Source: Pantoea sp. alder81
GTDB lineage: Bacteria; Pseudomonadota; Gammaproteobacteria; Enterobacterales; Enterobacteriaceae
Assembly (NCBI RefSeq): GCF_020179835.1
Contig: NZ_JAIUDA010000004.1
Span: 1 to 64,000, forward strand
Direction of reading: 5' to 3'
DNA: 64,000 nt
In this document: in pieces, positions 15,610 through 25,030 of the stretch
Numbering within the stretch: position 1 is the stretch's first letter
Layout of the letters: every line of letters starts with the position of its first letter
The notes under the pieces: model-generated
What the model was told of the DNA's origin: nothing
Database searches by the model: none
The model's input: the letters and a program-made list of their open reading frames with translations, nothing else
Position numbers and translations under genes: made by a program

Positions 15610-17031
15610 TTAATTCTCTGACTCAAACAGTGCGCGGGCGTAATTCTGTGAAGAGACATTTTTCTCGCTGTGCGGGATCTCCACGCTATCGATAAGCTTG
15701 GCCTGTTGATAGCTTTTTACCGTCTCATGCTGAGTGAGTTGCTGCGTGGTCTGCGCTGCCAGCTCACCCTTTTTGTTCTGCGAAACCACGGTCTGACTGC
15801 GCTCTTCATCGTCAATCAGATGGAAACGGTAATTCTGTGATGACTTAAGTGCGGTCAGTTTCGCTGCCCCATCAGAATCGAGTGCGGTATGGAAACTGGC
15901 CTTGAGTTTGAACAGCGTATCCTGTGTCAAATCCTGAGTATCAGTATGCTGCTGCGAGCGGGTTTGCTGCGCAACCTCTAATGAGAAAGTATCCTGCTCC
16001 TCCGGTTTATAAGGATTGTCAGAACGTGGCGTCTGCTGATAGCTGGCGGAGAAATCGGCCAATCCGCTAATGGCACCGTTCTTCGCGGCATTAGCATCAA
16101 TTGAGATCACTCGCTGGGTATTCACGCTATGGCTTGCCTGTCCTTCAGTAGTATTTAGCGCCCGGAAGCTGGATTTGAACAACGACAGCATGTCACGATC
16201 GCCGTGCCCACGCGCAGCCGCCTGATCAAATTTGGCAGACCACTGTTCGAGTGCGGCGGCCTGCTGTTCGGCGCTGCCTGCCTGAGTCAGCCTGGATACA
16301 TCTGTATCGAGCTTGATACTGACATCACCGTTGTGAAAACCGAGCCAGCGCTCGTTATCATCCGCGTGAAGGTTGAGGGACTGCGTAACGTTGTCGCCAT
16401 TACGCAGATCGGTCTTCAAATCGACGCTTTTCAGCTGCGAGGTATCAAACTTCATCAGGTCGCTGATATCTAATTGCGTCGTCCCTGCGTCCAAACCGTC
16501 CAATGCTTTTTGCAAGCCGTCGGAGAGTTGGCTGATGGCAGCGGCTTCATCACTGTTGAGTTGACCGCCACTGGTATTCAGCTCCACCACCAATCCGCCC
16601 TGCTGGCGCGTCATTTGCAGACTCACCTCAATCCCCGACTGTGTGGTCAGGGTGAGTGCCACCGCACTCTGGCTATTACTGGTGACATTGGCTGCGGAGG
16701 TTGCGGGTACGCTTAAAGTGACATTGTCACTATTTTGCATCAAACCCTTAAGCAAACTACTGCCGATACCGCTCATGCCAACACCACCCGATTGGGCCGC
16801 CGCATTGAGTTGCGCCTGCAAATTGCTGCTGATCGTGCCACTGCTCTGCACCTGTGCTGGCACAATTTTATAGATAGCTGCGATGGCCTCACTCGCCTCA
16901 CTGAACGTCACTTTAGTGGACGCTTCAGCCTGTAAGTGGCTTTGTGCTGCCCTGCTGTTCGCGGTGATATTTACGCTTGAACCCGCGGTAATCAGGTTGC
17001 GTAACACGCTGTTGCCAATCCCGTTTAGCAT
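15610..17031 (-). CDS. Uncharacterised 473-residue Ser/Gln-rich protein
   Basis: I do not recognise this protein. It has no signal peptide, no membrane segment and no catalytic motif I know. It is rich in Ser, Gln, Asn, Thr and Ala. An internal repeat is visible: the N-terminal GIGNSVLRNLITAGSSVNI recurs near residue 90 as GIGSSLLKGLMQNSDNVTL. The second half is acidic and glutamine-rich (SQQHTDTQDLTQDTLFKLKASFHTAL). This low-complexity, helix-and-coil style is seen in secreted or surface-appendage-associated proteins, but nothing nearby supports a secretion system. It has its own ribosome site (AAGGA eight bases before the ATG) and a strong terminator, so it is monocistronic and probably expressed. 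Confidence 0.75.
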   Translation of the reverse strand: MLNGIGNSVLRNLITAGSSVNITANSRAAQSHLQAEASTKVTFSEASEAIAAIYKIVPAQVQSSGTISSNLQAQLNAAAQSGGVGMSGIGSSLLKGLMQNSDNVTLSVPATSAANVTSNSQSAVALTLTTQSGIEVSLQMTRQQGGLVVELNTSGGQLNSDEAAAISQLSDGLQKALDGLDAGTTQLDISDLMKFDTSQLKSVDLKTDLRNGDNVTQSLNLHADDNERWLGFHNGDVSIKLDTDVSRLTQAGSAEQQAAALEQWSAKFDQAAARGHGDRDMLSLFKSSFRALNTTEGQASHSVNTQRVISIDANAAKNGAISGLADFSASYQQTPRSDNPYKPEEQDTFSLEVAQQTRSQQHTDTQDLTQDTLFKLKASFHTALDSDGAAKLTALKSSQNYRFHLIDDEERSQTVVSQNKKGELAAQTTQQLTQHETVKSYQQAKLIDSVEIPHSEKNVSSQNYARALFESEN

Positions 17032-17254
17032 CAAAATAATCCTTCTTGTGAACTATTCCTGAAGGTTATCGGCAAGAGTTCGCCTCGCTTTAATATTCTC
17101 CCTGAGTTGTTCACTGCACTCTTCGCGGCTGGCACTTCTGGCACAGCATCTGTCTGCTTAAACACAGCCGAACCCGCGCGTCTGATTTACGTTGTTGATC
17201 AACACATTGTCTACCACACAGGTAGCATCTCATTTCAACAGAGGTAAGGTCGCG

Positions 17255-18649
17255 ATGAACAACCTGCATTATAAAAGCTTGCTGGAAATTGGACGCCTGA
17301 TTCAGTCTGGCGACATCACCTCGGTAGCGGTCACTGAAGCGCTGTTAACGCGCATCGACACTCTGGATAGCGACCTGCACAGCTACTTCCACGTTATGCG
17401 CGACAGTGCCTTAAAGCAGGCGGCTGAGGCTGATCAGGAAATCGCTGCGGGTAAACTGCGCGGTCCGCTGCACGGCGTGCCGATCGCGTTGAAAGACCTG
17501 ATCTGGACCAAAGACGCCCCCACCAGCCACGGCATGATCATTCATAAAGATCACTATCCATCGGAAGACTCGACGGTGGTTGATCGTTTCCGCGCTGCCG
17601 GTGCGGTGATCCTCGGCAAGCTGACGCAAACCGAAAGCGCCTTTGCCGATCACCATCCAGAGATCACCCGCCCTAACAACCCGTGGGGCAGCGCGCTCTG
17701 GACCGGTGTCTCCTCCAGCGGTTCTGGCGTCGCTACCGCCGCTGGGCTCTGTTATGGCGCCATTGGCACTGATACCGGCGGCTCCATTCGCTTCCCGTCA
17801 AATGCCAACGGACTGACCGGCATCAAACCGACCTGGGGTCGCGTCACGCGCCACGGTGCCTGCGAGCTGGCCGCTTCGCTCGATCACATCGGTCCGATGG
17901 CACGATCCGCAGGTGATGCCGCTGCGATGCTGCAAGCCATTGCCGGGCGCGATGATAAAGATCCGACCTCCAGCAGCGAGCCGGTGCCGGACTATCTGGC
18001 CTTAATGACGCGCGGTGTCAGTAAAATGCGCATCGGACTGGATGCGGGCTGGGCGTTGGAAAAGGTGGATTCGGAAACTCGTGCCGCGTTGGAATCGGCG
18101 ATGGCTACCCTGACATCGCTAGGTGCCACCTTTGTTGACATTACCGTGCCTGATACGGAAAAAGCCGCCGCCGAGTGGAGTGCGCTCTGTGCAGTGGAAA
18201 CCGCCCTGGCGCATGAAGAGACCTATCCGGCGCAGAAAGATCAATATGGTCCGGGATTATCTGGCCTGCTGGATCTCGGCCATCAGGTCACTGCACTGGA
18301 GTATCAGCGCCTGCTGCTGAGCCGTGCGGCACTGCGTGGTGATATCTCAGCCCTGTTTAGCAAAGTGGATTTGATTCTGGCGCCCGCCACCGCTTATGCC
18401 GGATTAACCTGGGACACCATGACCCGTTTTGGTACCGATCAGGCACTGTTTAACGGCGTATTGCGCTATACCAGTGCATTTGACGCGAGCGGACATCCTA
18501 CCATCACCCTGCCTTGTGGCATGACTTCGGCTGGTGCACCCATTGGTTTCCAGTTAGTAGCCGCCCATTTCGATGAAACCACAATGATTCAAGGCGCATG
18601 GGCTTATCAGCAAGTTACTGAATGGCATAAAAAACATCCAGCCCTCTAA
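17255..18649 (+). CDS. Amidase-signature-family amidase of the nitrile/amide locus
   Basis: Hydrolyses carboxamides to acid and ammonia, here most likely the amide made by the nitrile hydratase of the same locus. The 464-residue protein carries the amidase triad: Lys80 in GVPIALKDL, the serine cluster in TGVSSSGSG (about residues 150-157), and nucleophile Ser177 in GTDTGGSIRFP. The ATG at 17255 has GAGGTAAGG upstream. An open frame continues 63 bases further but has only TTG starts. A strong terminator follows. It lies at the left end of the locus, 6.8 kb from the hydratase, with two regulators and the amide importer between them. Substrate range (aliphatic, or aromatic such as indole-3-acetamide) cannot be told. 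Confidence 0.9.
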   Translation: MNNLHYKSLLEIGRLIQSGDITSVAVTEALLTRIDTLDSDLHSYFHVMRDSALKQAAEADQEIAAGKLRGPLHGVPIALKDLIWTKDAPTSHGMIIHKDHYPSEDSTVVDRFRAAGAVILGKLTQTESAFADHHPEITRPNNPWGSALWTGVSSSGSGVATAAGLCYGAIGTDTGGSIRFPSNANGLTGIKPTWGRVTRHGACELAASLDHIGPMARSAGDAAAMLQAIAGRDDKDPTSSSEPVPDYLALMTRGVSKMRIGLDAGWALEKVDSETRAALESAMATLTSLGATFVDITVPDTEKAAAEWSALCAVETALAHEETYPAQKDQYGPGLSGLLDLGHQVTALEYQRLLLSRAALRGDISALFSKVDLILAPATAYAGLTWDTMTRFGTDQALFNGVLRYTSAFDASGHPTITLPCGMTSAGAPIGFQLVAAHFDETTMIQGAWAYQQVTEWHKKHPAL

Positions 18650-18662
18650 TAACGTTTTACCT

Positions 18663-18693
18663 GGCCGCACTGCATGACGGGTGCGGCCTTTTT
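18663..18693 (+). terminator. Rho-independent terminator of the amidase gene
   Basis: GGCCGCAC (18663-18670), a ten-base loop, GTGCGGCC (18681-18688), then TTTTT. It lies 13 bases past the amidase stop codon. Confidence 0.9.
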
Positions 18694-18766
18694 ACGCCGT
18701 TATGGCCTGAAACTTGCTTGATTTGTTGTGATTTCACCCTTTTCGCCAGGTTTAGGGGATGTTGCC

Positions 18767-19702
18767 ATGAAAGAAACGTTCACCACGGATCACTTAGATA
18801 ATCGCCACCGCTTTGATGCCTGGCGTGACGCCGTCTGTTCGCGCTTGATTAATGCAGAGGCGCGTCAGGTTAATGCCGGTGCATTTTCCGGCAGCTTTGG
18901 TTATTCAATGTTGGGCCATGTCGATATTGCACACCACGTGTCGCAAACCGCGCTGGTGTGGCAACGCACCACCGAATGCATCCGCCGCCATCCTAATCAT
19001 GATTTTTATCTTGGCTACGTCCGTTCCGGCATGGGGACATTGCGGCAAAATGACCACCAGTCACGCGTGTGCGCGGGTGACGTGGTGATTTACGATGCCG
19101 CAACGCCCTTTGATTTCGCCATGGATAACGTGGCCATTAACATTGTGCACTTGCCCCGCCAGATGATTGAAAAAGAGGCGCCAGCGATTGCCCGGCTCGC
19201 GGGAAAAACGCTGGACCTCAGCCGTCCAGGTATGACCTCACTCAAGCAACTGCTGGAAGAGGCGTTTGTCTTCAACGCCGAGCGTGAAAATACCTTTCTC
19301 GCGGAACAGTTCGCCAATACGCTGATCAATATGATCTCGGTGAGTGTGAATTTGCAGAAAGGTGATGACGCGTTAAAACCGGATCTTTACTCGCGGGTGG
19401 TGAGTTATTTGCGGCAGAATCTGCAGGAAGCGGATCTGACCATGGCGCAAATTGCCAATGCCCACCATGTTTCCCCGCGCACCATCAGCCGCGTGTTTGC
19501 TGCACACGGCACCACGCCGATGAATTTTGTCTGGCAGGAGCGCCTGCTGGCGTGTCGCAAGGCACTGGCAGAAGGTAAAGCGCGCAACATCACTCAGGTA
19601 GCGCTGGATCATGGCTTTAGCGATATGTCGCATTTCAGTCTCGCTTTCCGCAAAGCCTTCGGTTACACCCCGAGCAGTTTGCTGCGACAAACCGAGGTAT
19701 AA
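18767..19702 (+). CDS. AraC-family regulator (FeaR-like) of the nitrile/amide locus
   Basis: A 311-residue activator. The N-terminal half is an AraC-binding-like sensor domain (RFDAWRDAVCSRLI near the start, then CAGDVVIYDAATPFDFAMD). The C-terminal half (about residues 210-308) is a double helix-turn-helix: MAQIANAHHVSPRTISRVFAAHGTTPMNFV and ITQVALDHGFSDMSHFSLAFRKAFGYTPSSL. This layout matches the FeaR/NitR-type activators that switch on amine and nitrile catabolism. The ATG at 18767 has AGGGGA upstream. Lying between the amidase gene and the ANTAR gene, it most likely activates the locus in response to a nitrile, amide or their product. Confidence 0.88.
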   Translation: MKETFTTDHLDNRHRFDAWRDAVCSRLINAEARQVNAGAFSGSFGYSMLGHVDIAHHVSQTALVWQRTTECIRRHPNHDFYLGYVRSGMGTLRQNDHQSRVCAGDVVIYDAATPFDFAMDNVAINIVHLPRQMIEKEAPAIARLAGKTLDLSRPGMTSLKQLLEEAFVFNAERENTFLAEQFANTLINMISVSVNLQKGDDALKPDLYSRVVSYLRQNLQEADLTMAQIANAHHVSPRTISRVFAAHGTTPMNFVWQERLLACRKALAEGKARNITQVALDHGFSDMSHFSLAFRKAFGYTPSSLLRQTEV

Positions 19703-19714
19703 CGGCGTCTTGTT

Positions 19715-20305
19715 CTACCCTTTCTGCAACTGACTAATGACACGCTCAGCAGTAAATTCCAGACTGCTGCGCGTGTTCATCGCTTCGGTACGCATAAATC
19801 GATATGCACCTGATTCATCCAACCCGAAAGTCTGCATCAACACGCCCTTGGCCTGCGCCAGGCGCTCACTCTTCGGTTTACGCTGCTGGCGAGCCTGCAG
19901 TTGCCCCCGCAACTGGGCATTCTGCCGGGCGGATTGCCAGGAGCCGATGATCTGCACAATCAAGGCAAAGGGATTAAGTTCTCGCTCGGCGATAGCAGTG
20001 GGCTGCAGTTTCATTAACAGCGGAAACAAGCGCGCATCGTGGCAGTTCGCCAGGGCAATCACCGGCGTATGATGCTGTTGCAATGAATGGAACAGCGGCG
20101 TTAATAACGCCTCGTGGTGATTTTCAATCGCCACCAACAGCAGTTGCGCGTCTGCCGGGCATTCGGCGACAGGCGGCCAGCTGTGTTGTGCGTGACAACC
20201 GATTTGCGTCAGTGAGGCACAAAAAGCCCGCACGCTTTGCGAATCAGGATGGAAAATATGCAACTGCACACCCGCAAGCGTTTTCAGCAAAGATGGCTCA
20301 TTCAT
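19715..20305 (-). CDS. ANTAR-domain RNA-binding antiterminator (AmiR/NasR-like)
   Basis: A 196-residue protein. The first 125 residues form a degenerate receiver-like domain (VQLHIFHPDSQSVRAFCASL) without the phosphorylated aspartate. The end is an ANTAR domain (residues 140-195: KSERLAQAKGVLMQTFGLDESGAYRFMRTEAM). This is the AmiR plan: AmiR binds leader RNA of the Pseudomonas amidase operon and prevents termination when the amide sensor AmiC has ligand. It lies downstream of urtE on the same strand, 128 bases away. The UrtA/AmiC-like binding protein at the operon start belongs to the AmiC fold family. It may regulate the importer or the hydratase operon by antitermination. Confidence 0.85.
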   Translation of the reverse strand: MNEPSLLKTLAGVQLHIFHPDSQSVRAFCASLTQIGCHAQHSWPPVAECPADAQLLLVAIENHHEALLTPLFHSLQQHHTPVIALANCHDARLFPLLMKLQPTAIAERELNPFALIVQIIGSWQSARQNAQLRGQLQARQQRKPKSERLAQAKGVLMQTFGLDESGAYRFMRTEAMNTRSSLEFTAERVISQLQKG

Positions 20306-20396
20306 GTTTCACCCGTGTGCATTCTGAAGTTCGTACCATCACGTTAGAAGAGTCGGGCAATCGATGCTGTGTTGCTGCTGCCGGATGCTGTGTCAG

Positions 20397-20424
20397 GCGA
20401 GACAGGGCATTCACCCCGTCCCGC
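20397..20424 (-). other. Stem-loop between urtE and the ANTAR gene
   Basis: On the minus strand (the transcribed direction) an eleven-pair stem forms if two G-U pairs are allowed, with the six-base loop TGAATG. On the plus strand the same two positions are A-C mismatches, which points to function on the minus-strand RNA. No U-run follows, so it is not a classical terminator. It may set the ratio of importer and regulator mRNA. Confidence 0.45.
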
Positions 20425-20433
20425 TTCCAGGAT

Positions 20434-21138
20434 TTAGGCGTGAAAGCCTAAAAACTGCTCCGCCACACTGGCACTAGGCTGGGTGCGCGGATCAATCTGC
20501 TGCACGATCTGCCCTTTTTCGATCACATGAATCCTATCCGACAGCGCATACAGAAACTCGATATCCTGCTCCACCAGGATGATCGAGATATCCATTTCAT
20601 GACGCAGCCGCTGCAACGTCTCAATGATCTCCTCGCAGATATTGGGCTGGATGCCTTCGGTCGGCTCATCCAGCAGCACCAGCTGTGGTTGCCCGCAGAG
20701 ACAGCGCGCCAACGCCAGCAACTGCTGCTCACCGCCAGAGAGTGCGCCGCCCGGCTGGGCCAGTAAGCGTTTCAGGCGCGGGAAAATCTCCAGCATCTGT
20801 TCGATGATTGGACCCGCACGTGAAAAGTGCTTCACGCAGCCCATGCGCAGGTTCTCCTCCACGGTCAGTAGCGGGAAGATTTGCCGCCCTTGTGGCACAA
20901 ACCCGATGCCCGCCACCGCCCGTTGGTGGGCCTGATAGCGCGTGATATCAATGCCGTTCAGCGCGATAGTTCCCTGCCAGGCGGGCAGTTCTCCCATGAT
21001 GGTGCGCAGCAGCGTGGTTTTTCCCATGCCGTTTCGCCCTAATACTCCGGTGAAGGATTTCGCCCCAACAAACAGCTCGGACAAGTGCAGAACCGGAATT
21101 TTGTTGTAGCCCGAGACCATCTCTTTTATTTCAAGCAT
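20434..21138 (-). CDS. urtE: Amide/urea-type ABC transporter ATPase UrtE-like
   Basis: A 234-residue ATPase of the LivF/UrtE group. Walker A is GRNGMGKTT (about residue 34), the signature ALSGGEQQ, Walker B LVLLDEPTEGIQP, and the switch region IILVEQD. The EGIQP variant after Walker B is characteristic of UrtE-type proteins. It is the last importer gene and overlaps urtD by eight bases. With UrtD it powers the two permeases UrtB and UrtC. Confidence 0.87.
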   Translation of the reverse strand: MLEIKEMVSGYNKIPVLHLSELFVGAKSFTGVLGRNGMGKTTLLRTIMGELPAWQGTIALNGIDITRYQAHQRAVAGIGFVPQGRQIFPLLTVEENLRMGCVKHFSRAGPIIEQMLEIFPRLKRLLAQPGGALSGGEQQLLALARCLCGQPQLVLLDEPTEGIQPNICEEIIETLQRLRHEMDISIILVEQDIEFLYALSDRIHVIEKGQIVQQIDPRTQPSASVAEQFLGFHA

Positions 21139-21862
21139 GTTTAATCTCCAGATTGCCGAGATACGCCTCTTTCACCAGAGGATTCTGCGTCACCTCGCGG
21201 AAAGTCCCCTCCGCCAGCACCGCGCCCTGATTAAACACCGTGACCTGCTGCGCGATCATGCTGATGAACTCCATATCGTGCTCCACCACCACCACGGTGC
21301 TCTGTTGATTGATCGCTTTAATCAGCTGGGCGGTTTTGCGCACTTCCTGATGCGTCATGCCTGCGGCGGGTTCATCCAGCAACACCAGTTGCGGACGAGA
21401 AATCAGGATCATCCCTAACTCCACCCACTGTCGCTGCCCGTGCGCCAGCTCCGAGAGCACGGCATCCTGATGATCTTCCAGTCCGATATCGTGCAATACC
21501 TGATCAATTGCGGCAGGCAGAGCCGCTTTCGCCAGCTTATTGGCTGCCGCCTGCCACAGATTCTCCCGGACGCTCAACCCTTCAAAGACGCTCGGCACCT
21601 GAGTTTTGATGCCGATACCCAACCGGGCGATATCCCAGGGACGTTTGCCTGAGATCACTTGATTGCGATAGCGGCATTCACCGCGTGTGGGCGTTACCTG
21701 ACCGCTGAGCATTTTGAAAAAGGTGCTCTTTCCCGCGCCGTTCGGGCCAATCAGGCAGCGAAGCTCACCTTCATGCAGGGTAAAATCCACCTCCTTCACC
21801 GCATGCACACCACCAAAACTGACGCCCATTTTGCGCGTTTCCAACAGGACTGTTGCCGTCAT
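21131..21862 (-). CDS. urtD: Amide/urea-type ABC transporter ATPase UrtD-like
   Basis: A 243-residue ATPase of the LivG/UrtD group. Walker A is GPNGAGKST, the signature is degenerate (LAHGQRQW, where LSGGQ is usual; this LSHGQ-like form is typical of UrtD), Walker B LVLLDEPAAGM, and VVVVEHDMEF. Its start overlaps the urtC stop by four bases (ATGA), and it overlaps urtE at its end, so translation of the importer genes is coupled. Confidence 0.87.
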   Translation of the reverse strand: MTATVLLETRKMGVSFGGVHAVKEVDFTLHEGELRCLIGPNGAGKSTFFKMLSGQVTPTRGECRYRNQVISGKRPWDIARLGIGIKTQVPSVFEGLSVRENLWQAAANKLAKAALPAAIDQVLHDIGLEDHQDAVLSELAHGQRQWVELGMILISRPQLVLLDEPAAGMTHQEVRKTAQLIKAINQQSTVVVVEHDMEFISMIAQQVTVFNQGAVLAEGTFREVTQNPLVKEAYLGNLEIKHA

Positions 21863-22890
21863 GGTTTCACCTCACTCACCGATGTACGGGTTGCCGCCAG
21901 CGTGGCAGGACGCTTGCGCCGCCACAGCCGTTGTACGGTCGGCAGGATGCCACCGGGGATCAGCAGCACAAACACCGCCAGAATCACGCCGAGTACCAGA
22001 TTGACATCCACCGTTTGCTGCGCGCCCAGCCGTGTCACCATCCACTGCAATAGCACACAACTGATCACCGGACCGATTAGCGTGCCGCGACCGCCGACAA
22101 TTACCCAGATGATGATTTGCGCCGACTGACTGATGCTGAACACGCCGGGGCTGACAAACGCCCCCCAGTTGACGTAAAGACAACCGGCTAATCCGGCAAT
22201 CGCCGCGCCAATGGCAAAGGTCACCAGTTTATGAGCCGGCACGTTATAGCCGAGCAGACCCGCACGCTGTTCGTTTTCCCGAATCGCCACCACGGTTTTG
22301 CCAAAGCGGCTGATTAGCACAAACTTCAGCAACGCATAGCACAGTGCCAACGCACCGGCGGTGACCATAAAGATCGCTTCAGGCGACAAGATCGCGTCTG
22401 GCTGGAACGGCATGTTAAGTGTTGGCACCGACGGGATGCCGTTAAAGCCGCCCAGCAGCGCTTCGCCAATATGGTATTCACTGCCCGAGGTGGAATTCAC
22501 CCAGTTAAACAGCACCAGGCTCACCGCCAGAGTGATAGCACCGAGGTACACATCACTGACGCCACCGTAGAAAATCACGTAACCCAACAACAACGAGAAC
22601 AGCGTTGGCAGCAGCACCGCCATCACTACGGCCCAGGTGGAATCACCCCAGTTGATGGCGCAAATGGCGTAGGTGTAGGCACCCAGACCGAAAAACGCTG
22701 CCTGACCAAAACACAGGATGCCGCCATAGCCCCAGATAAACGCCAGGCTGAGTGATAACAATCCCATCACCAAAAACACTGTGATAGAGAGCAAGGTGTA
22801 CAGCTCAATCACGCCTGAGAGCCAAAACGCCAACAGGATCATCATCAGCGCACTGAGCAGAATGCGCACTTTTTCCGAAAACAGTTTCAT
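21859..22890 (-). CDS. urtC: Amide/urea-type ABC transporter permease UrtC-like
   Basis: A 343-residue inner-membrane permease of the LivM/UrtC group with about ten hydrophobic segments. The conserved block GLLSLSLAFIWGYGGILCFGQAAFFGLGAYT is split around residues 42-75. The ATPase-contact loop is KTVVAIRENEQRAGLLGYNV, typical of this family. The start codon overlaps the urtB stop codon by one base (TAATG). Confidence 0.87.
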   Translation of the reverse strand: MKLFSEKVRILLSALMMILLAFWLSGVIELYTLLSITVFLVMGLLSLSLAFIWGYGGILCFGQAAFFGLGAYTYAICAINWGDSTWAVVMAVLLPTLFSLLLGYVIFYGGVSDVYLGAITLAVSLVLFNWVNSTSGSEYHIGEALLGGFNGIPSVPTLNMPFQPDAILSPEAIFMVTAGALALCYALLKFVLISRFGKTVVAIRENEQRAGLLGYNVPAHKLVTFAIGAAIAGLAGCLYVNWGAFVSPGVFSISQSAQIIIWVIVGGRGTLIGPVISCVLLQWMVTRLGAQQTVDVNLVLGVILAVFVLLIPGGILPTVQRLWRRKRPATLAATRTSVSEVKP

Positions 22891-23759
22891 TACAGCGATC
22901 TCCTGAAGAAGCGCCCGGTGATGCCCTGCGGCAGCAGACGCAGCAGTACAATGGCACTCAACAGCAGCGCCACCGCACCAAACACCGGCGTGGAGAGATA
23001 AGTGACTAATTGCGAGATGGTGCCGAACAGCATGGAGGATGAGAGCGTGCCAGCTATGATGGCGCTACCCCCGCCAATCACCGTGATAAAGGCTTTGGCG
23101 ATAAAGCTGACGCCGATGGTCGGAATCACACCGGTAATGGGTGCCAGCAGCGCGCCACCCAAACCGGAGAGCGCGGCTCCCAGACCGAAGGTCAGGCTGT
23201 AGATTTTACCGGGATTACTGCCCAGCGCCGCCGCCATGCGCGCATTCTGCATGGTGGCACGCGCGCACAATCCCAACGTGGTGAAGCGCAGCAGCAGCCA
23301 CAATGCCGCCACCAGGCACAGCGCGAACACAATCATAAACAGCGAGTAGCCGCTGGTGCTGTAACTGCCCACATTCACGCTGGGCAGTGGCGAACTGATG
23401 CCCAGCGTGGTGTTGCCAAACAGCATGGTCGCGGCTCCGATTAACGCCAGACTCAGTCCCCAGGTGGCCAGCATGGTGTCGATCATCCGGCCATACAGAT
23501 GACGAATAATGACGCGTTCAATCACCATGCCAAACACGCCAACACAAAGCGGCGCAACCACCAGCATGGAGATCCAGATCGGCACACCAAAGTGGTTAGT
23601 GGCCATAATGGCGCTGTAACCGCCCAGCATCATAAATTCGCCGTGCGCCATATTGACGATTTTCATCATGCCAAACACCACCGCCAGCCCCAGACTCATG
23701 ATCACCAGCACCGCAATGGCATTCAGCACTTCGATGCCATAGATAATCGACAGATCCAT
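22890..23759 (-). CDS. urtB: Amide/urea-type ABC transporter permease UrtB-like
   Basis: A 289-residue permease of the LivH/UrtB group. Key segments are GLAVVFGMMKIVNMAHGEFMMLG, cut here to its main parts, and GLCARATMQNARMAAALG for ATPase contact. Many proteobacterial UrtB proteins have a long exported N-terminal extension (about 520 residues in total). This one lacks it, which fits the short FmdE/amide type better than a dedicated urea transporter. No urease genes are in the window. Confidence 0.86.
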   Translation of the reverse strand: MDLSIIYGIEVLNAIAVLVIMSLGLAVVFGMMKIVNMAHGEFMMLGGYSAIMATNHFGVPIWISMLVVAPLCVGVFGMVIERVIIRHLYGRMIDTMLATWGLSLALIGAATMLFGNTTLGISSPLPSVNVGSYSTSGYSLFMIVFALCLVAALWLLLRFTTLGLCARATMQNARMAAALGSNPGKIYSLTFGLGAALSGLGGALLAPITGVIPTIGVSFIAKAFITVIGGGSAIIAGTLSSSMLFGTISQLVTYLSTPVFGAVALLLSAIVLLRLLPQGITGRFFRRSL

Positions 23760-23771
23760 TAGCGCCTCCCG

Positions 23772-25007
23772 TTACAGCTCAATCTGATACTGTTTGGTAT
23801 CACGTGGATTTTTCTTCAGGTCGCACACCATGGCGGTATCGACCGGTGCCTGATTGGTGAAGGTTTCCAGTATCTTCATCTGATGGTTCTCCACCTCGGC
23901 AATGTGCACGTCCAGCGAACAGTGATGCGTAGTGGGATCGACACTCAGCTGACCGCTTGGCGAGGTCAGTGTGACGCCTGACTCCAGCGCTTCGATCACT
24001 TTCATGCGGTCGATATCCCCCGCCTTACGCACCCCCTCGGCCCAAATCAACATTCCCTGATACGCGCCCATCGCCAGATCGCTGATGTACATATCGCCGT
24101 AACGTGCATGGAATTTATCGACAAAAGCTTTGTTCTCGGCAGACGGAATTTCTTGCATGTAGTTCGCCGCCACCAGAATGCCGTTGCTCTCTTCTGGCGA
24201 CAGAATGATGTGTTCGTTGCCGCCGCCAAACACCGTAGAGGCAATCGGGATCTTGCCGCTCATGCCTGCCGCATGCCATTGGCGGTAGAAGGAGATGTGC
24301 GCGCCGCCCACCAGCGCTGACCACACCATGTCTGGTTTGGCGCTCTGGATTTTTGAAATGGCGGCGCCGAAGTCCGTGACATCCAGCGGGAAGAACTCTA
24401 CCGTCATGACCTCACCGCCGTTGTCACGCACTGACTTCTTCACCCATGACGAAACAATCTGGCCGTAGTTGTAATCCGCCGCCAACACGTAGACTTTCTT
24501 GCCCCACTTCTTCATGGCGTACGGCACCAGTTTCTCTACGGTTTGTGCCGGCGTGGAGCCTGAAGAGAAGTAGTTGCGATCGCAGACGCCGCCTTCGTAC
24601 TGCGCTGGATAAAAATAGAGCGAGCGGAAACGATCCAATACCGGACGAATCACCTCGCGCGATGCAGACGTAATGCCGCCGTGCACCACCGCCACTTTGT
24701 CTTTCAGCGCGGCCTGCTGGGCGTATTGCGCGTAAAGCTGCATGTTAGATTGCGCATCATAATTGATGATTTGCAGCGGTCGGCCTAACAATCCCCCGGC
24801 TGCGTTGATCTCATCCGCGGCTAAGTTGATGGCGTTGGACATCGGCTTGCCATAAATATCCAGCCCGCCTGACAAATCGAGAATGCTCGCCACTTTGATG
24901 GCGTCTTTGCTGTCAGCGGCGAAGGTGAATTTTGGTGCTACCCCCGCAGCCAGGCCCAATGCTGATACGGCAGATCCCTGAAGAAATGAACGACGACTAA
25001 TAGCCAT
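23772..25007 (-). CDS. urtA: Amide-type substrate-binding protein (UrtA/FmdD/AmiC-like)
   Basis: A 411-residue periplasmic binding protein with a twin-arginine-type signal (SRRSFLQG, residues 4-11; cleavage after FTFA). Folded or cofactor-independent Tat export is common in this group. Conserved blocks include KVASILDLSGGLDIYGK, NAINLAADEINAAGGLLGR, and YPAQYEGGVCDRNYFSSGS, the last being typical of binding proteins for urea and short-chain amides. It opens the importer operon. The leader upstream has two stem-loops that could be targets of the ANTAR protein encoded at the other end. The ligand is inferred to be an amide because a nitrile hydratase and an amidase flank the operon. Confidence 0.88.
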   Translation of the reverse strand: MAISRRSFLQGSAVSALGLAAGVAPKFTFAADSKDAIKVASILDLSGGLDIYGKPMSNAINLAADEINAAGGLLGRPLQIINYDAQSNMQLYAQYAQQAALKDKVAVVHGGITSASREVIRPVLDRFRSLYFYPAQYEGGVCDRNYFSSGSTPAQTVEKLVPYAMKKWGKKVYVLAADYNYGQIVSSWVKKSVRDNGGEVMTVEFFPLDVTDFGAAISKIQSAKPDMVWSALVGGAHISFYRQWHAAGMSGKIPIASTVFGGGNEHIILSPEESNGILVAANYMQEIPSAENKAFVDKFHARYGDMYISDLAMGAYQGMLIWAEGVRKAGDIDRMKVIEALESGVTLTSPSGQLSVDPTTHHCSLDVHIAEVENHQMKILETFTNQAPVDTAMVCDLKKNPRDTKQYQIEL

Positions 25008-25030
25008 AGCACCCTCGCAATGAAGTAATT

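Noticed and set aside
17035..17254. Sigma-54 site before the amidase gene (repeated GGCAC)
   Set aside because: No TTGC follows at the right spacing, and no sigma-54 activator gene is in the locus.
20434..25007. Dedicated urea transporter
   Set aside because: UrtB-like lacks the long N-terminal extension of many true UrtB proteins, no urease genes are present, and nitrile hydratase and amidase flank the operon. An amide importer fits better, though urea cannot be excluded.
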